From Paenibacillus segetis (lineage in GTDB: Bacteria > Bacillota > Bacilli > Paenibacillales > Paenibacillaceae), in the NCBI RefSeq assembly GCF_014639155.1, contig NZ_BMFT01000001.1, positions 2,604,001 to 2,668,000 on the forward strand: a stretch of DNA of 64,000 nt. The letters are read 5' to 3'. Positions 1-7,996 of the stretch are shown here, piece after piece; within the stretch, counting starts at the first letter, position 1; each line of letters starts with the position of its first letter. A model generated the notes under the pieces. The model ran no database searches, was not told the DNA's origin, and was given only the letters and a program-made list of their open reading frames with translations. A program made the position numbers and the translations under genes.

Positions 1-97
1 CACGGGAACCCGGAAACTCCGGAAGCGCCGTGTGGGTTGAAATCATGTCATATTCAACATACTTTTGTGCTAATTCATTTATGCGATAGGGTTTCAT
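1..97 (-). CDS. hepS: Heptaprenyl diphosphate synthase component 1 (N-terminal fragment)
   Basis: Only the first 32 codons lie in the window; the gene runs off the left edge. The start MKPYRINELAQKYVEYD matches what I recall of HepS, the non-catalytic subunit that works with HepT to make the C35 side chain of menaquinone-7. The ATG at 97 follows a strong GGAGGCAAAGG site. Position next to mtrB and hup is the Bacillales arrangement mtrB-hepS-menG-hepT. Assignment rests on a short stretch plus context. Confidence 0.72.
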   Translation of the reverse strand, partial: MKPYRINELAQKYVEYDMISTHTALPEFPGSR

Positions 98-123
98 CCT
101 TTGCCTCCGAGCCGGTATACTAA

Positions 124-152
124 ATATCAAACACATCTCAAAAAGTTGTCAA
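124..152 (-). promoter_or_regulatory. Sigma-A-type promoter of hepS
   Basis: On the minus strand TTGACA (147-152) and TGATAT (124-129) are separated by exactly 17 bp and lie about 30 bp before the hepS start. The -35 is perfect and the -10 is moderate. A second TATAAT lies slightly upstream without a good -35. Confidence 0.55.
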
Positions 153-243
153 TATCTTGTCTATTATAGCATATGTTATTTCGGTGCGCACGATGGACAC
201 CGCTCTTATTTTCAGACTAAATATCAAATGAATTTCTCACATG

Positions 244-780
244 TTATTCTTGAAATCGCGTTTTCCATAGATGAGTTTCCGTCATGCGAAACCACTCCCT
301 GAGTTCTCTTGGAACCTCTTGGTTTCCAACATTCCGCAAATCTTCTAACGCTGAAAGAGGCCATTGTCCTCTACGGACATCAGCTGCAAGCAATAAATAT
401 CTGGTACCCAGCCATTTATCCTCAGCTACAAGTCTCAATAGCAGTTGGTCCACGTTACTGGTGCGTTCCATAGAGAAAGAGATCAACTCTGCCATCCCCT
501 GGTATAATTTTGCTGCATCAAAATCGTCTTCCGTCACCTTAAGATCCACGGACAGAACGTTTCTGTTCAGGTCCACCTTGATAATCTTTGTAGGAAGCTC
601 TAACACACTCAAACCATCGACGAGATTATTGTTAGTTAGCATGATGGGTTGCTCTTCAGCAAACACCGTATACGTTCCACCTGTCTTGTCTCCTCGTTCA
701 CTTAACCAAGCTAAGGAAGCAAGTAGAAGCGTACATCCAAACATGAATAAGATAACTTGCAGAGCCCATTTTGATTTCAT
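244..780 (-). CDS. Hypothetical membrane-anchored protein between mtrB and hepS
   Basis: About 178 residues, function not recognised. A hydrophobic stretch at roughly residues 8-24 follows a short positive N-terminus (MKSKW), so the protein is probably anchored in the membrane or exported, with a soluble C-terminal domain outside. The start at 780 is chosen because GGGGGG lies 9 bp upstream; an ATG three codons earlier directly abuts that purine run and is less likely. It lies between the mtrB terminator and the hepS promoter, so it may be read with mtrB only by leakage. The soluble part is rich in leucine and acidic residues and shows no motif I know. Confidence 0.7.
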   Translation of the reverse strand: MKSKWALQVILFMFGCTLLLASLAWLSERGDKTGGTYTVFAEEQPIMLTNNNLVDGLSVLELPTKIIKVDLNRNVLSVDLKVTEDDFDAAKLYQGMAELISFSMERTSNVDQLLLRLVAEDKWLGTRYLLLAADVRRGQWPLSALEDLRNVGNQEVPRELREWFRMTETHLWKTRFQE

Positions 781-853
781 GGGGCACATCCCCCCTTAGA
801 TTTCACCTGGTAACAGATGAATACATTTTCAGGTCCATACCCCATTGTACAAT

Positions 854-876
854 CAAAAAAAGCAGGCTATGCCTGC
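854..876 (-). terminator. Rho-independent terminator after mtrB
   Basis: On the minus strand GCAGGC, a 3-nt loop and GCCTGC are followed by seven T. It starts ten bases after the mtrB stop. The same hexamer stem recurs in the terminator at 12203-12224. Confidence 0.85.
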
Positions 877-886
877 AAATCCAAAA

Positions 887-1147
887 TCATTCTTCCGTAT
901 CAACCACACCATGCTTTGTCATCACGATCGCTTTTCCTCTAACTTTAACGGCAGACGTGTGACTCGTGAATTGTGCAATAAGCACTTCACCCTTGTCTAA
1001 TTTCTCCGTATGATGAAATCGAGTATCTTTCCCTCGGGTCAGCCCGATCACCGTAACGCCCTGTTCCTTGGCTTTCACCACGAAATAATCGCCACTTATA
1101 ACTTCATGCTCGTCTCCACCGCTTGCTTTGTGATTGTGACTATCCAT
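887..1147 (-). CDS. mtrB: trp RNA-binding attenuation protein (TRAP)
   Basis: 86 residues, slightly longer than the 75-residue B. subtilis TRAP because of a histidine- and acid-rich N-terminal extension of about 15 residues. The core keeps the family landmarks: [25 protein letters not shown], then [24 protein letters not shown] (quoted in pieces here), which carry the tryptophan pocket and the Lys/Lys/Arg residues that contact GAG/UAG repeats in trp leader RNA. TRAP forms an 11-mer that, when loaded with tryptophan, terminates or blocks translation of trp genes. In B. subtilis it follows mtrA (folE, GTP cyclohydrolase I), which is absent here: hup is the immediate upstream neighbour. Confidence 0.95.
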   Translation of the reverse strand: MDSHNHKASGGDEHEVISGDYFVVKAKEQGVTVIGLTRGKDTRFHHTEKLDKGEVLIAQFTSHTSAVKVRGKAIVMTKHGVVDTEE

Positions 1148-1214
1148 GATCTGACCCTCTTCCCATGTGCAATTTGGTCAATGCAAACTGATTTCCATAT
1201 CTCCATCATTTATC

Positions 1215-1250
1215 AAAAGAAAAGGCCGTGAACATTTGCCCACGGTCTTT
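1215..1250 (-). terminator. Rho-independent terminator after hup
   Basis: Minus-strand stem GACCGTG / CACGGCC-type pairing with a 10-nt loop, followed by TTTTCTTTT. Lies 26 bases after the HU stop codon and separates hup from mtrB. Confidence 0.8.
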
Positions 1251-1275
1251 TACGGAAGAGGATATGTAGAAATCA

Positions 1276-1548
1276 CTATTTGATTCCGTCTTTGAGTGCT
1301 TTACCCGGTTTGAAAGCGGGAACTTTACTCGCAGCAATTTCGATTTCCTCTCCGGTTTGCGGGTTACGGCCTTTACGGGCAGAACGCTCGCGTACTTCAA
1401 AGTTACCAAAGCCAACCAATTGTACTTTATCACCGTTTTGGAGAGCTGTTGAAATAGCCTCGAATACTGCATCAACCGCTTTGGTTGCATCCTTCTTGGA
1501 CAATTCCGTGCTTTCCACAACTTGAGAAATCAAGTCAGATTTGTTCAT
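1276..1548 (-). CDS. hup: HU-family histone-like DNA-binding protein
   Basis: 90 residues, the normal HU length. It begins [12 protein letters not shown] and contains the DNA-binding arm with [21 protein letters not shown] followed by the conserved [12 protein letters not shown] segment. HU dimers bend and compact DNA. Two adjacent ATG codons follow a perfect GGAGGTGA site; I take the second (MNKSD), the usual family start. It is monocistronic: own promoter at 1701-1729 and own terminator. The untranslated leader is about 145 nt and otherwise featureless. Corresponds to hbs of B. subtilis, which lies in the same place beside spoIVA. Confidence 0.96.
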   Translation of the reverse strand: MNKSDLISQVVESTELSKKDATKAVDAVFEAISTALQNGDKVQLVGFGNFEVRERSARKGRNPQTGEEIEIAASKVPAFKPGKALKDGIK

Positions 1549-1700
1549 CATGATTCACCTCCCTACTTAGCAATCTAATAACCTCTGATATTCTGTGTTT
1601 CCGTTTTACCGCAGAATATACGTTTCAGTACTTCCAATATGGTCAAATCCCCTGTATTTTCGCTATTTCCCCGCGCTAACCAGGAGCGTCGAACAAATTT

Positions 1701-1729
1701 ATAGTAATACAGCCTATCCATAATTTCAA
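1701..1729 (-). promoter_or_regulatory. Sigma-A-type promoter of hup
   Basis: Minus strand TTGAAA (1724-1729), 17-bp spacer, TACTAT (1701-1706). It predicts a transcript starting near 1694 and so a leader of about 145 nt before the HU start. The 306-bp gap 1549-1854 otherwise holds only the spoIVA terminator. Confidence 0.5.
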
Positions 1730-1793
1730 GTTTTTTAAGTGTTTAAGTCATATTTACCCCAAAAAAATAATAGAATTTGGGCTACTTCGAGCA

Positions 1794-1838
1794 CAAAAAA
1801 ACAACCGCACGCAGCTGATTAGCTTGCGCGCGGTTGTT
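1794..1838 (-). terminator. Rho-independent terminator after spoIVA
   Basis: Minus-strand arms AACAACCGC and GCGGTTGTT enclose a loop with a further GCGC pairing and are followed by seven T. It begins 17 bases after the spoIVA stop. Confidence 0.88.
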
Positions 1839-1854
1839 AAGAGGAGGACTAAGG

Positions 1855-3339
1855 TTATAAAATAATGGCGATTAAACCACCGGAACCTTCGTTGATTATT
1901 CGGCCTAACGTTTCTTGTAACTTGTAGCGAGCATTGTCCGGCATCATCGCTATCTTCCCCTGAATTCCTTCTCTTACGATGGAGTGAAGCGAACGACCGA
2001 AGATGTCGGATTCCCAAATCTTGATCGGATCGTTCTCGAAATCCTGCATCAAATAACGCACCAATTCCTCACTTTGCTTCTCCGTGCCAATAATCGGAGC
2101 AAATTCTGACTCTACATCCACTCGAATCATGTGGATAGATGGAGCCGTCGCTTTCAATCGTACGCCAAATCTTGATCCTTGGCGAATGAGTTCTGGCTCA
2201 TCGAGCGCCATTTCAGCCAGTGATGGAGCTGCAATACCATAGCCCGTAGTCTTGACCATTTCTAACGCTTCTGCAAAACGGTCATATTCCTTCTTCGCAT
2301 GTGTGAACTCCTGCATAAGCTGTAGCAGGTGATCCTTGCCTCTGATCTCCACACCTACGACTTCCATCAGGATGCGGTCATAGAGATCGTCAGGTGCGTA
2401 CAAATCGATTTCTGCCACACCTTGCCCCATGTTCAAACCACTAAGTCCTGCACGAGCGATAAAGTCATAGTCTAAGAAGTTACTAACGACTCTATCAACA
2501 TCCCGTAACCGTCTGATGTCCTTCACTGTATCGCGGACAGAATTCTCATAATTACTGCGGAGCCAATGATCCTCATTCAGCACCATTACCCAGCTAGGTA
2601 GATTCACGTTAACTTCATGAACAGGGAACTCATATAATACTTCTCGTAGCACACCAGTGACATCTTCCTCTGTCATGGTTGCAGCACTAAGTGTAATAAC
2701 AGGGATGTCGTACTTCGCAGCTAATTCACCACGTAATTGCAGTGTTTCATCGCTATTCGGACGTGTCGAGTTAATGACGAGTACAAACGGTTTGCCTACT
2801 TCCTTCAGCTCGGCTACCACCCGTTCTTCCGATTCCACATAGGAGTAACGAGGAATGTCCGCGATCGTACCGTCTGTCGTTACAACCACACCAAGTGTGG
2901 AATGTTCTTGAATGACCTTCCGAGTTCCAATTTCTGCCGCTTCCTGAAACGGAATAGGTTCTTCGAACCAAGGTGTCGATATCATTCGAGGTCCATTCTC
3001 GTCCTCATAGCCTTTAGCTCCTTCAACAGCATAACCAACGCAATCAACGAGCCTCACGTTCACATCAAGACCTTCAGCCACCTTAATTTGTACCGCATTG
3101 TTAGGTACAAATTTGGGCTCGGTCGTCATGATCGTTTTGCCAGCCGCGCTTTGCGGAAGTTCATCCACCGCGCGTACTCGATCCGCTTCATTCGCGATGT
3201 TCGGTAGGACGACCGTCTCCATGAATCTTTTGATAAAGGTCGATTTCCCGGTGCGGACTGCTCCTACGACACCTAGATAAATGTCTCCTCCGGTACGTTC
3301 GGCAATGTCCTTAAAAATATCCACTTTCTCCAATACCAA
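1855..3339 (-). CDS. spoIVA: Stage IV sporulation protein A, coat morphogenetic ATPase
   Basis: 494 residues against about 492 in B. subtilis. SpoIVA polymerises on the forespore surface in an ATP-dependent way and is the basement layer of the spore coat. Visible landmarks are VEKVDIFKDIAERTGG-like N-terminus, Walker A GAVRTGKST near residue 26, and the highly conserved C-terminus ending INEGSGGLIAIIL that is needed for anchoring. The TTG at 3339 is favoured because GGAGG is 8 bp upstream; a second in-frame TTG two codons later corresponds to the B. subtilis start. A sigma-E-like promoter lies about 200 bp upstream. Confidence 0.97.
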   Translation of the reverse strand: MVLEKVDIFKDIAERTGGDIYLGVVGAVRTGKSTFIKRFMETVVLPNIANEADRVRAVDELPQSAAGKTIMTTEPKFVPNNAVQIKVAEGLDVNVRLVDCVGYAVEGAKGYEDENGPRMISTPWFEEPIPFQEAAEIGTRKVIQEHSTLGVVVTTDGTIADIPRYSYVESEERVVAELKEVGKPFVLVINSTRPNSDETLQLRGELAAKYDIPVITLSAATMTEEDVTGVLREVLYEFPVHEVNVNLPSWVMVLNEDHWLRSNYENSVRDTVKDIRRLRDVDRVVSNFLDYDFIARAGLSGLNMGQGVAEIDLYAPDDLYDRILMEVVGVEIRGKDHLLQLMQEFTHAKKEYDRFAEALEMVKTTGYGIAAPSLAEMALDEPELIRQGSRFGVRLKATAPSIHMIRVDVESEFAPIIGTEKQSEELVRYLMQDFENDPIKIWESDIFGRSLHSIVREGIQGKIAMMPDNARYKLQETLGRIINEGSGGLIAIIL

Positions 3340-3701
3340 TGATATCCCCTCCTCAAAATTCGCCGAAGGAAAAATGCTTTGAGAGCATCCGCTTCGTTAT
3401 TCACCATCTTTTTCACAATCACTGCTACGGCAGGAGCGGCAGCTCCTCTTGCCCGTGTCCGCCGCCGAAAACCACTGTGGAGAGAACCTGAACGAAGCGG
3501 CGTTAACTCGTACATGCATTTGGACTAGTATCATCATATGTACCAGATGCGTAATTATGACGGAATAAACATGTCACGCCCACTTTTTTTTACAAATCCG
3601 CTGCTTCGCCACGAACAGGACGGATTTTTTTCCGCCATAATCAATTTGTATGTGTCTAAAAAGAATAATATGACTAGGTGCTGACTTATACATTTGCTAT
3701 A
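3340..3701 (-). other. Leader and promoter region of spoIVA, no convincing gene
   Basis: The 400 bp between spoIVA and the YphF-like gene hold the candidate sigma-E promoter (3532-3560), an apparent leader of about 190 nt and the yphF terminator. An 80-codon reading frame overlaps the spoIVA start, but it has no ribosome binding site and arginine/alanine-rich composition typical of a shadow frame, so I do not call it. Confidence 0.4.
3532..3560 (-). promoter_or_regulatory. Candidate sigma-E promoter of spoIVA
   Basis: Minus strand: TCATAAT at about -35 and CATATGAT at -10, 13 bp apart, resembling the sigma-E pattern (ATA-rich -35, CATACAnT -10). spoIVA is a known sigma-E gene in B. subtilis. 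A near-identical pair occurs before mciZ, another known sigma-E gene (57329-57357). The -10 differs from consensus at two positions. Confidence 0.42.
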
Positions 3702-3735
3702 CAAAAAACCGCACCATGACAACGTCATGATGCGG
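3702..3735 (-). terminator. Rho-independent terminator after the YphF-like gene
   Basis: Minus-strand arms CCGCATCATGAC and GTCATGGTGCGG with a 3-nt loop and six T. It lies just downstream of the stop at 3748. Confidence 0.9.
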
Positions 3736-3747
3736 CAGCGCGATAGA

Positions 3748-4506
3748 TTATTGGGCTTGTGCAATCGGATCGTTATGAATCCAAAGATAAGGAAGTGATT
3801 TCACCGGAACGAAATATGACTGGTCTACCAAAACCGTCCTAAGATCCTCACCAGCCTGCGGGTTAACTTCAGCTTTATTTATAGCCTGCATAATATCGGC
3901 CGCGTAATCAACAAATACCGTACCATAATTATCCATCAAATAGGGTAGCGTCTCTCCAGAAAATACACTTCGTAAAGAATGATCTGTTCCATGAATCTGC
4001 TCTAAATCCACCGTATACAAGCCAGGGTAAGTTTCAGATCCATCGACCGCAGGTAATTGCGAATCATTAGAAGCAAGGAATTTATTTACAAGTGCTTGTA
4101 CATCATTGACTTTTTGTACGGTGACTAGGTCCATAACTTTAACTTTAGGATCTTTTTCTTCGTCAATTACGAGAAAATAGGCGCTTCCACCTTTTTCAAA
4201 GGCTGTTAATGGAATTTCATCAATATAACCATCTTTATACAGCCTACCCAGATCAATCACAAATTTCTCATATCTTGGCGTCTCTTCACCAGCTGTAATG
4301 ATTGGGAGTATGCCATCTTCCTTCTGAAACTGCTCAATCGCTCTTTGAATCCGATCTACACTTTCTCGGTAGGATACTCCTTGCCCTTGCCTTTGTTCCT
4401 TGGGGTACATGCATCCTGATAGAAGTGTGATTCCACCTATCATAAGGCACAACAACAGCAAACTACGGATATTTAAAATGGTAGTTTTATGCAATTTTAT
4501 TCTCAC
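3748..4506 (-). CDS. yphF: YphF-like sporulation-region lipoprotein
   Basis: 252 residues. A signal peptide with charged start (MRIKLHK) and hydrophobic core ends in the lipobox LLSGC, with the lipidated cysteine at residue 32, so the mature protein should be tethered to the outer face of a membrane. The rest is a soluble domain without recognised catalytic motif. Length, lipobox and position directly upstream of spoIVA match B. subtilis YphF, whose function is unknown to me. The symbol is by synteny, not by strong sequence recall. It has its own terminator, so it is not cotranscribed with spoIVA. Confidence 0.7.
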   Translation of the reverse strand: MRIKLHKTTILNIRSLLLLCLMIGGITLLSGCMYPKEQRQGQGVSYRESVDRIQRAIEQFQKEDGILPIITAGEETPRYEKFVIDLGRLYKDGYIDEIPLTAFEKGGSAYFLVIDEEKDPKVKVMDLVTVQKVNDVQALVNKFLASNDSQLPAVDGSETYPGLYTVDLEQIHGTDHSLRSVFSGETLPYLMDNYGTVFVDYAADIMQAINKAEVNPQAGEDLRTVLVDQSYFVPVKSLPYLWIHNDPIAQAQ

Positions 4507-4540
4507 AATGCTTCACCCTTTCCTCTGATTCTTTTGTTCA

Positions 4541-4891
4541 TTACCATAACTCATCGTCCGCACTTTGTTTCTCCAATTGCTTGCGGATCGCCGCTTTCAG
4601 AGGATCTTCAGGGAGTTTCACCTCAGCTGAGCCACAAATACGTGCCTGACAAGCCAGACGAATACCTTGCTCCAGCAAAGGTCCAAGCTTATAACGCTCA
4701 GCATCACTTGGAGGAGTTAACGCTGATTCGCGCCCTTGCACAACCTCAACTTTGCACATGAGACATCCTGCATTACCACCACAGCGAGTTGCAATAAACA
4801 CCCTCGCTTCGCGGGCTGCATGTAGAACACTACTTCCAGGACGAACTTTGATGGTCTTCCCCGGTGGTATAAATTTAATTTGATGTTCCAC
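4541..4891 (-). CDS. 2Fe-2S ferredoxin-type protein
   Basis: 116 residues. Plant-type ferredoxin fold signature: Cys37-x5-Cys43-x2-Cys46 (RCGGNAGCLMC) and a distal Cys81 (LACQ), the four ligands of a [2Fe-2S] cluster; a fifth cysteine at 86 is extra. The beta-grasp N-terminus contains PGKTIKVRPGSSVLHAAR. Such proteins carry single electrons; the partner cannot be told from the neighbours. It sits between a lipoprotein gene and a nucleotidyltransferase-like gene, 11 bp downstream of the latter, so the two may share a transcript. B. subtilis has no counterpart at this locus as far as I recall. Confidence 0.85.
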   Translation of the reverse strand: MEHQIKFIPPGKTIKVRPGSSVLHAAREARVFIATRCGGNAGCLMCKVEVVQGRESALTPPSDAERYKLGPLLEQGIRLACQARICGSAEVKLPEDPLKAAIRKQLEKQSADDELW

Positions 4892-4902
4892 TTTATACCT
4901 CC

Positions 4903-5544
4903 TTATGACTTACTATTTCGGTGATCCAGCCATTGTTCCATGAGTTCAGGGCTGTCCAACATCACAGCCAGTCTGTCCACCATAACGGTGTTCCAGCCAT
5001 TTCTGATGAATATCTTCATCAGCAACGGTAAATGTTGTTCGAGGGAACTGCGCATGACCTCTGCAATCGCAAAATACCGATCTGGACGCTCTCTTAGAAC
5101 GTTGAACACTAACTCATGAGAAAGTGGCATCAATGGGACAATGACGCCTTCAAGCTGATATAACACGGCTTCCTCCAGAAGTACACTGGATACCTCCGTT
5201 ACATAGCTAGCATCTAAAGTATTCACCTCAAATCCACCGACCAACTCCATCGTTAAATTCCCCAGTCGATAATGACTGAGGCGGGATATGTAAAGACCAC
5301 TTTTATCGAGGCGAGGTTCATCCAGCATAATTTCAGTCAATTGATCATGCAACTGTTCAACGTCTTCCATGTCGGCATAAATATCAATATCCCTAGGAGG
5401 AGCCCCAAGCGAAACTCCTTGCAACCACAGCCCAGAACTACCACCTAGTAACCAGCCATGCCCTGAATTTTCGAAACGGACAACCAACTCTTTTAGTGCC
5501 ACAATTACATCGGAATATGAATTACTATTTATGTCTGCTGTCAT
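4903..5544 (-). CDS. Nucleotidyltransferase-like protein
   Basis: 213 residues. Residues about 30-60 carry LLGGSSGLWLQG followed by PRDIDIYAD, the GGS and DxD pattern of the minimal nucleotidyltransferase (pol-beta) superfamily that also includes MNT-type antitoxins. No HEPN partner is adjacent, so a toxin-antitoxin role is not supported. The C-terminal half is helical and leucine-rich. Substrate unknown. The gene ends 11 bp before the ferredoxin gene and both may be one unit. Confidence 0.65.
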   Translation of the reverse strand: MTADINSNSYSDVIVALKELVVRFENSGHGWLLGGSSGLWLQGVSLGAPPRDIDIYADMEDVEQLHDQLTEIMLDEPRLDKSGLYISRLSHYRLGNLTMELVGGFEVNTLDASYVTEVSSVLLEEAVLYQLEGVIVPLMPLSHELVFNVLRERPDRYFAIAEVMRSSLEQHLPLLMKIFIRNGWNTVMVDRLAVMLDSPELMEQWLDHRNSKS

Positions 5545-5583
5545 TTGTCTACCTCTTCTCTATTCCGCTTTCCACTTCATAAT

Positions 5584-5763
5584 CTAAGTAATTGATACAA
5601 GTCCAACTAAAAAACCTGTCATCATGATAACAAATGCGATGAACGACAGAAGAAGCTTAACCCAGCCTTTTGTCTTACTCCGGGCGAACGTGATCAGAAA
5701 GACCGATATTCCCATTACGAAAACCGCCGCGATAGATAACCACATTTTGTCCATAGCATCCAT
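5584..5763 (-). CDS. Small DUF2768-type membrane protein (YphE-like)
   Basis: 59 residues starting MDAMDKMWLS. The ATG at 5763 follows GGGAGA by about 9 bp; the longer frame upstream has no ribosome binding site. Two hydrophobic helices (about residues 7-24 and 33-55) flank a basic loop RSKTKGW. Size, topology and position between the gpsA cluster and the yphF/spoIVA cluster match B. subtilis YphE, family DUF2768. Function unknown. Confidence 0.72.
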   Translation of the reverse strand: MDAMDKMWLSIAAVFVMGISVFLITFARSKTKGWVKLLLSFIAFVIMMTGFLVGLVSIT

Positions 5764-5851
5764 AAACGTTAATCTCCCATTTTTCCAAATTATTGATATG
5801 ATAAATATTATAGCATTCCAAGCCAATTCAGGCTATGAGCCACTTATATGC

Positions 5852-5890
5852 GAAAAAAGAATAAGCTCTACAGCTTCATCGCCGTAGAGC
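5852..5890 (-). terminator. Rho-independent terminator after spoVIF
   Basis: Minus-strand GCTCTAC and GTAGAGC arms with a 12-nt loop; T-rich tail TTATTCTTTTTT. Located about 45 bp after the spoVIF stop. Confidence 0.75.
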
Positions 5891-5935
5891 CAATAGTTCA
5901 TTTTATTACTTCATGTAAGGGGGAATACCCGTTCT

Positions 5936-6205
5936 TTACTTCATCATTAATTTCATCAAGGCTTCCATATTGGTCGGGCTCATTCCACTTTTCTTTACAG
6001 CCCCGATAATTTCATTAATTGTGTCTTCTGTAACAGGCACCTTAGCCATCGTGGACACCTGTTTAATCAGTTTCCGTAGCTCAGGTTCGCTCTGAAGTGT
6101 CGATGGCTTCACAGTGCTAGCCAATTTTTTGACCGTACCATCTGAGATGTGCTTACCGCTTTTTTTGTTAATAGCGTTCAGAGCATCTTTGGAAATTTTG
6201 CTCAT
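5936..6205 (-). CDS. spoVIF: Stage VI sporulation protein F
   Basis: 89 residues from MSKISKDAL. The segment STLQSEPELRKLIKQVSTMAKVPV resembles the conserved core of SpoVIF (YjcC), a small late protein needed for proper coat assembly and expression of late mother-cell genes. Two successive ATG codons follow GGAGG; the second is 7 bp away and is used here. An upstream extension with EEDSGGGE translates the ribosome binding site and is rejected. In B. subtilis spoVIF is elsewhere, so this location differs. Confidence 0.75.
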   Translation of the reverse strand: MSKISKDALNAINKKSGKHISDGTVKKLASTVKPSTLQSEPELRKLIKQVSTMAKVPVTEDTINEIIGAVKKSGMSPTNMEALMKLMMK

Positions 6206-6340
6206 CATTTCGCCTCCTCCACTGTCCTCTTCCACAGTGTATGAGGAGGTGAATCAAAAGGTGAGTATGCTATAGCCCTAAAGAGAACACAGCTTCCTTC
6301 GATCTTTACGGTATTGTGATACTTTATTAATCACAGACCA

Positions 6341-7381
6341 TTATGTATGCCACTGTTCCCATGTTTCCAATGAAATAACTTCCATCTCCGTTTTCCGATC
6401 ACGACCCATAAGCGCTTCAACAGCCGTCTTCGGATCCACTCCCTCAAACAGAACACGATAGATTTGTCCAGCAATCGGCATCTGAACTTTATATTTCTCT
6501 GAAATGGTATGGGCCGCCTTCGTTGTGCGAATCCCTTCTACAACCATTCCCATAGAGTTCAGAACGGTCTCCAGTGGCTTACCTTCCCCCATCATATAAC
6601 CAGCACGCCAGTTACGGCTGTGCTTACTCGTTGCCGTAACAACTAAGTCTCCAACGCCTGCAAGCCCTGCAAATGTAAGTGGGTTTGCCCCCATTTCAAC
6701 ACCGATCCGCGTGATTTCAGCAAGACCACGTGTCAGCAAGGCAGCCTTAGCGTTATCTCCATACCCTAGACCATCTGACATACCAGCACCAAAAGCAATA
6801 ATATTCTTTAATGCACCGGCAAGTTCAACACCGATCATATCGCGGTTTGTATAGACACGGAAATAAGAATTCATAAACAAATCCTGCGCTCTCACCGCTT
6901 GTTGTTCCTCCAATGAGGCTACGACAACAGTTGTGGGACACTTTTTGACGACTTCTTCTGCATGGCTCGGTCCCGAGAGAACTACAATTCGTCCTTCTTC
7001 ACATCCCAGTTCCTCAGCGATAACCGTCGATATCCGTTTCAAAGTTTCCGTCTCAAAACCTTTTGTAGCATGAATTACAGTCATATCTTCATGCCAATAT
7101 GGCTTTAGATTTCGGGCCACTTCTCGGACAGCTGATGAAGGAGCTACAATGACAACAGCCTTTGCCCCTAACACTGCTTCTTCCATATCACAAGTAGCAA
7201 CGATCCGCGGTGATAAGTCAACACCTGGAAGAAAACGTTCATTCCGGTGCTGAACATTTATTTCATCTCTTTGTGCTTCATTTCTCGTCCACATGGAAAC
7301 TTCCATTTCCTTATCGGCAAGCACGCTAGCCAAAGCTGTTCCCCAACTACCCGCCACAAGCACAGCAGCTTTATCAGGCAA
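6341..7381 (-). CDS. gpsA: NAD(P)H-dependent glycerol-3-phosphate dehydrogenase
   Basis: 346 residues. Reduces dihydroxyacetone phosphate to sn-glycerol-3-phosphate, the phospholipid backbone. The N-terminal Rossmann segment reads VLVAGSWGTALAS; the catalytic region has GALKNIIAFGAGMSDGLGYGDN with the catalytic lysine, and GLAGVGDLVVT. Start TTG at 7381 is chosen because AAAGGAGG lies 8 bp upstream inside plsY; the two genes overlap by 8 bp and are surely cotranscribed with der. Oddity: the first glycine of the GxGxxG nucleotide motif is valine (GTG codon at 7357-7355). The remaining enzyme looks intact. Confidence 0.95.
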   Translation of the reverse strand: MPDKAAVLVAGSWGTALASVLADKEMEVSMWTRNEAQRDEINVQHRNERFLPGVDLSPRIVATCDMEEAVLGAKAVVIVAPSSAVREVARNLKPYWHEDMTVIHATKGFETETLKRISTVIAEELGCEEGRIVVLSGPSHAEEVVKKCPTTVVVASLEEQQAVRAQDLFMNSYFRVYTNRDMIGVELAGALKNIIAFGAGMSDGLGYGDNAKAALLTRGLAEITRIGVEMGANPLTFAGLAGVGDLVVTATSKHSRNWRAGYMMGEGKPLETVLNSMGMVVEGIRTTKAAHTISEKYKVQMPIAGQIYRVLFEGVDPKTAVEALMGRDRKTEMEVISLETWEQWHT

Positions 7382-7985
7382 CTCGATTTCCTCCTTTGGA
7401 ACCCAGTTTATTCTCCCTACCTTGAACAATTTTCACGATGTTAGTACGGTGTCTCCAAAAAGCGAAAATGCAAATAAGTAGGCTGATCCAAAATGTTGGA
7501 CCATGTTGTCCAGAAATCCACAGAAATAGTGGTGTTAGTAATACAAAAATTAGTGAGCCGAGCGAAACATACCGCGTGAATACAATAGAGATGATTGCAA
7601 TCACTCCGGCATAAAGCGCTGGCAAAAAGGCTAGAGTAGCCATGACACCGATTGTAGTAGCTATCCCCTTACCACCACGGAAGTGAAAATAGATCGGCCA
7701 ATTGTGGCCAACGATGGCCGCGATACCACAAAGAGCCGGGATCCATTCAGAACCCGCTCCAAGCCAGCGGCCGAGCCATATAGCTGCTATGCCCTTTAAT
7801 ACATCGAGCAGAAGCACCAAAATGGCAGGACCTTTTCCAAGTACGCGCAGTGTATTGGTCGCTCCAGCGTTCCCACTGCCATGCTGCCTGATATCGATAC
7901 CCTTTAAGGACTTCGCCAGCACGACACTGAAGCTGACCGAGCCCAGTAAATAACTGATTAACACTGCAAAAATGGATGGAATCAC
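7374..7985 (-). CDS. plsY: Acyl-phosphate:glycerol-3-phosphate acyltransferase
   Basis: 203 residues, five hydrophobic helices, integral membrane. PlsY transfers the acyl group from acyl phosphate to glycerol-3-phosphate, the first acylation in phospholipid synthesis. Family motifs are visible: GS(V/I)SF at the N-terminus, HGSGNAGATNTLRVLG, and the loop GHNWPIYFHFRGGKGIATT. Coupled with gpsA, which makes its substrate; the plsY stop lies past the gpsA start. The C-terminal tail is polar and also contains the gpsA ribosome binding site. Confidence 0.96.
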   Translation of the reverse strand: MIPSIFAVLISYLLGSVSFSVVLAKSLKGIDIRQHGSGNAGATNTLRVLGKGPAILVLLLDVLKGIAAIWLGRWLGAGSEWIPALCGIAAIVGHNWPIYFHFRGGKGIATTIGVMATLAFLPALYAGVIAIISIVFTRYVSLGSLIFVLLTPLFLWISGQHGPTFWISLLICIFAFWRHRTNIVKIVQGRENKLGSKGGNRVA

Positions 7986-7996
7986 GTTATTTTCAC

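Noticed and set aside
2737..3207. 156-codon plus-strand frame opposite spoIVA
   Set aside because: Antisense shadow, composition unlike a protein.
3273..3515. 80-codon minus-strand frame overlapping the spoIVA start
   Set aside because: No ribosome binding site, Arg/Ala-rich shadow composition, overlaps the certain spoIVA N-terminus in another frame.
4903..5544. MNT-type antitoxin of a HEPN/MNT toxin-antitoxin pair
   Set aside because: No HEPN gene adjacent on either side; neighbours are ferredoxin and a small membrane protein.
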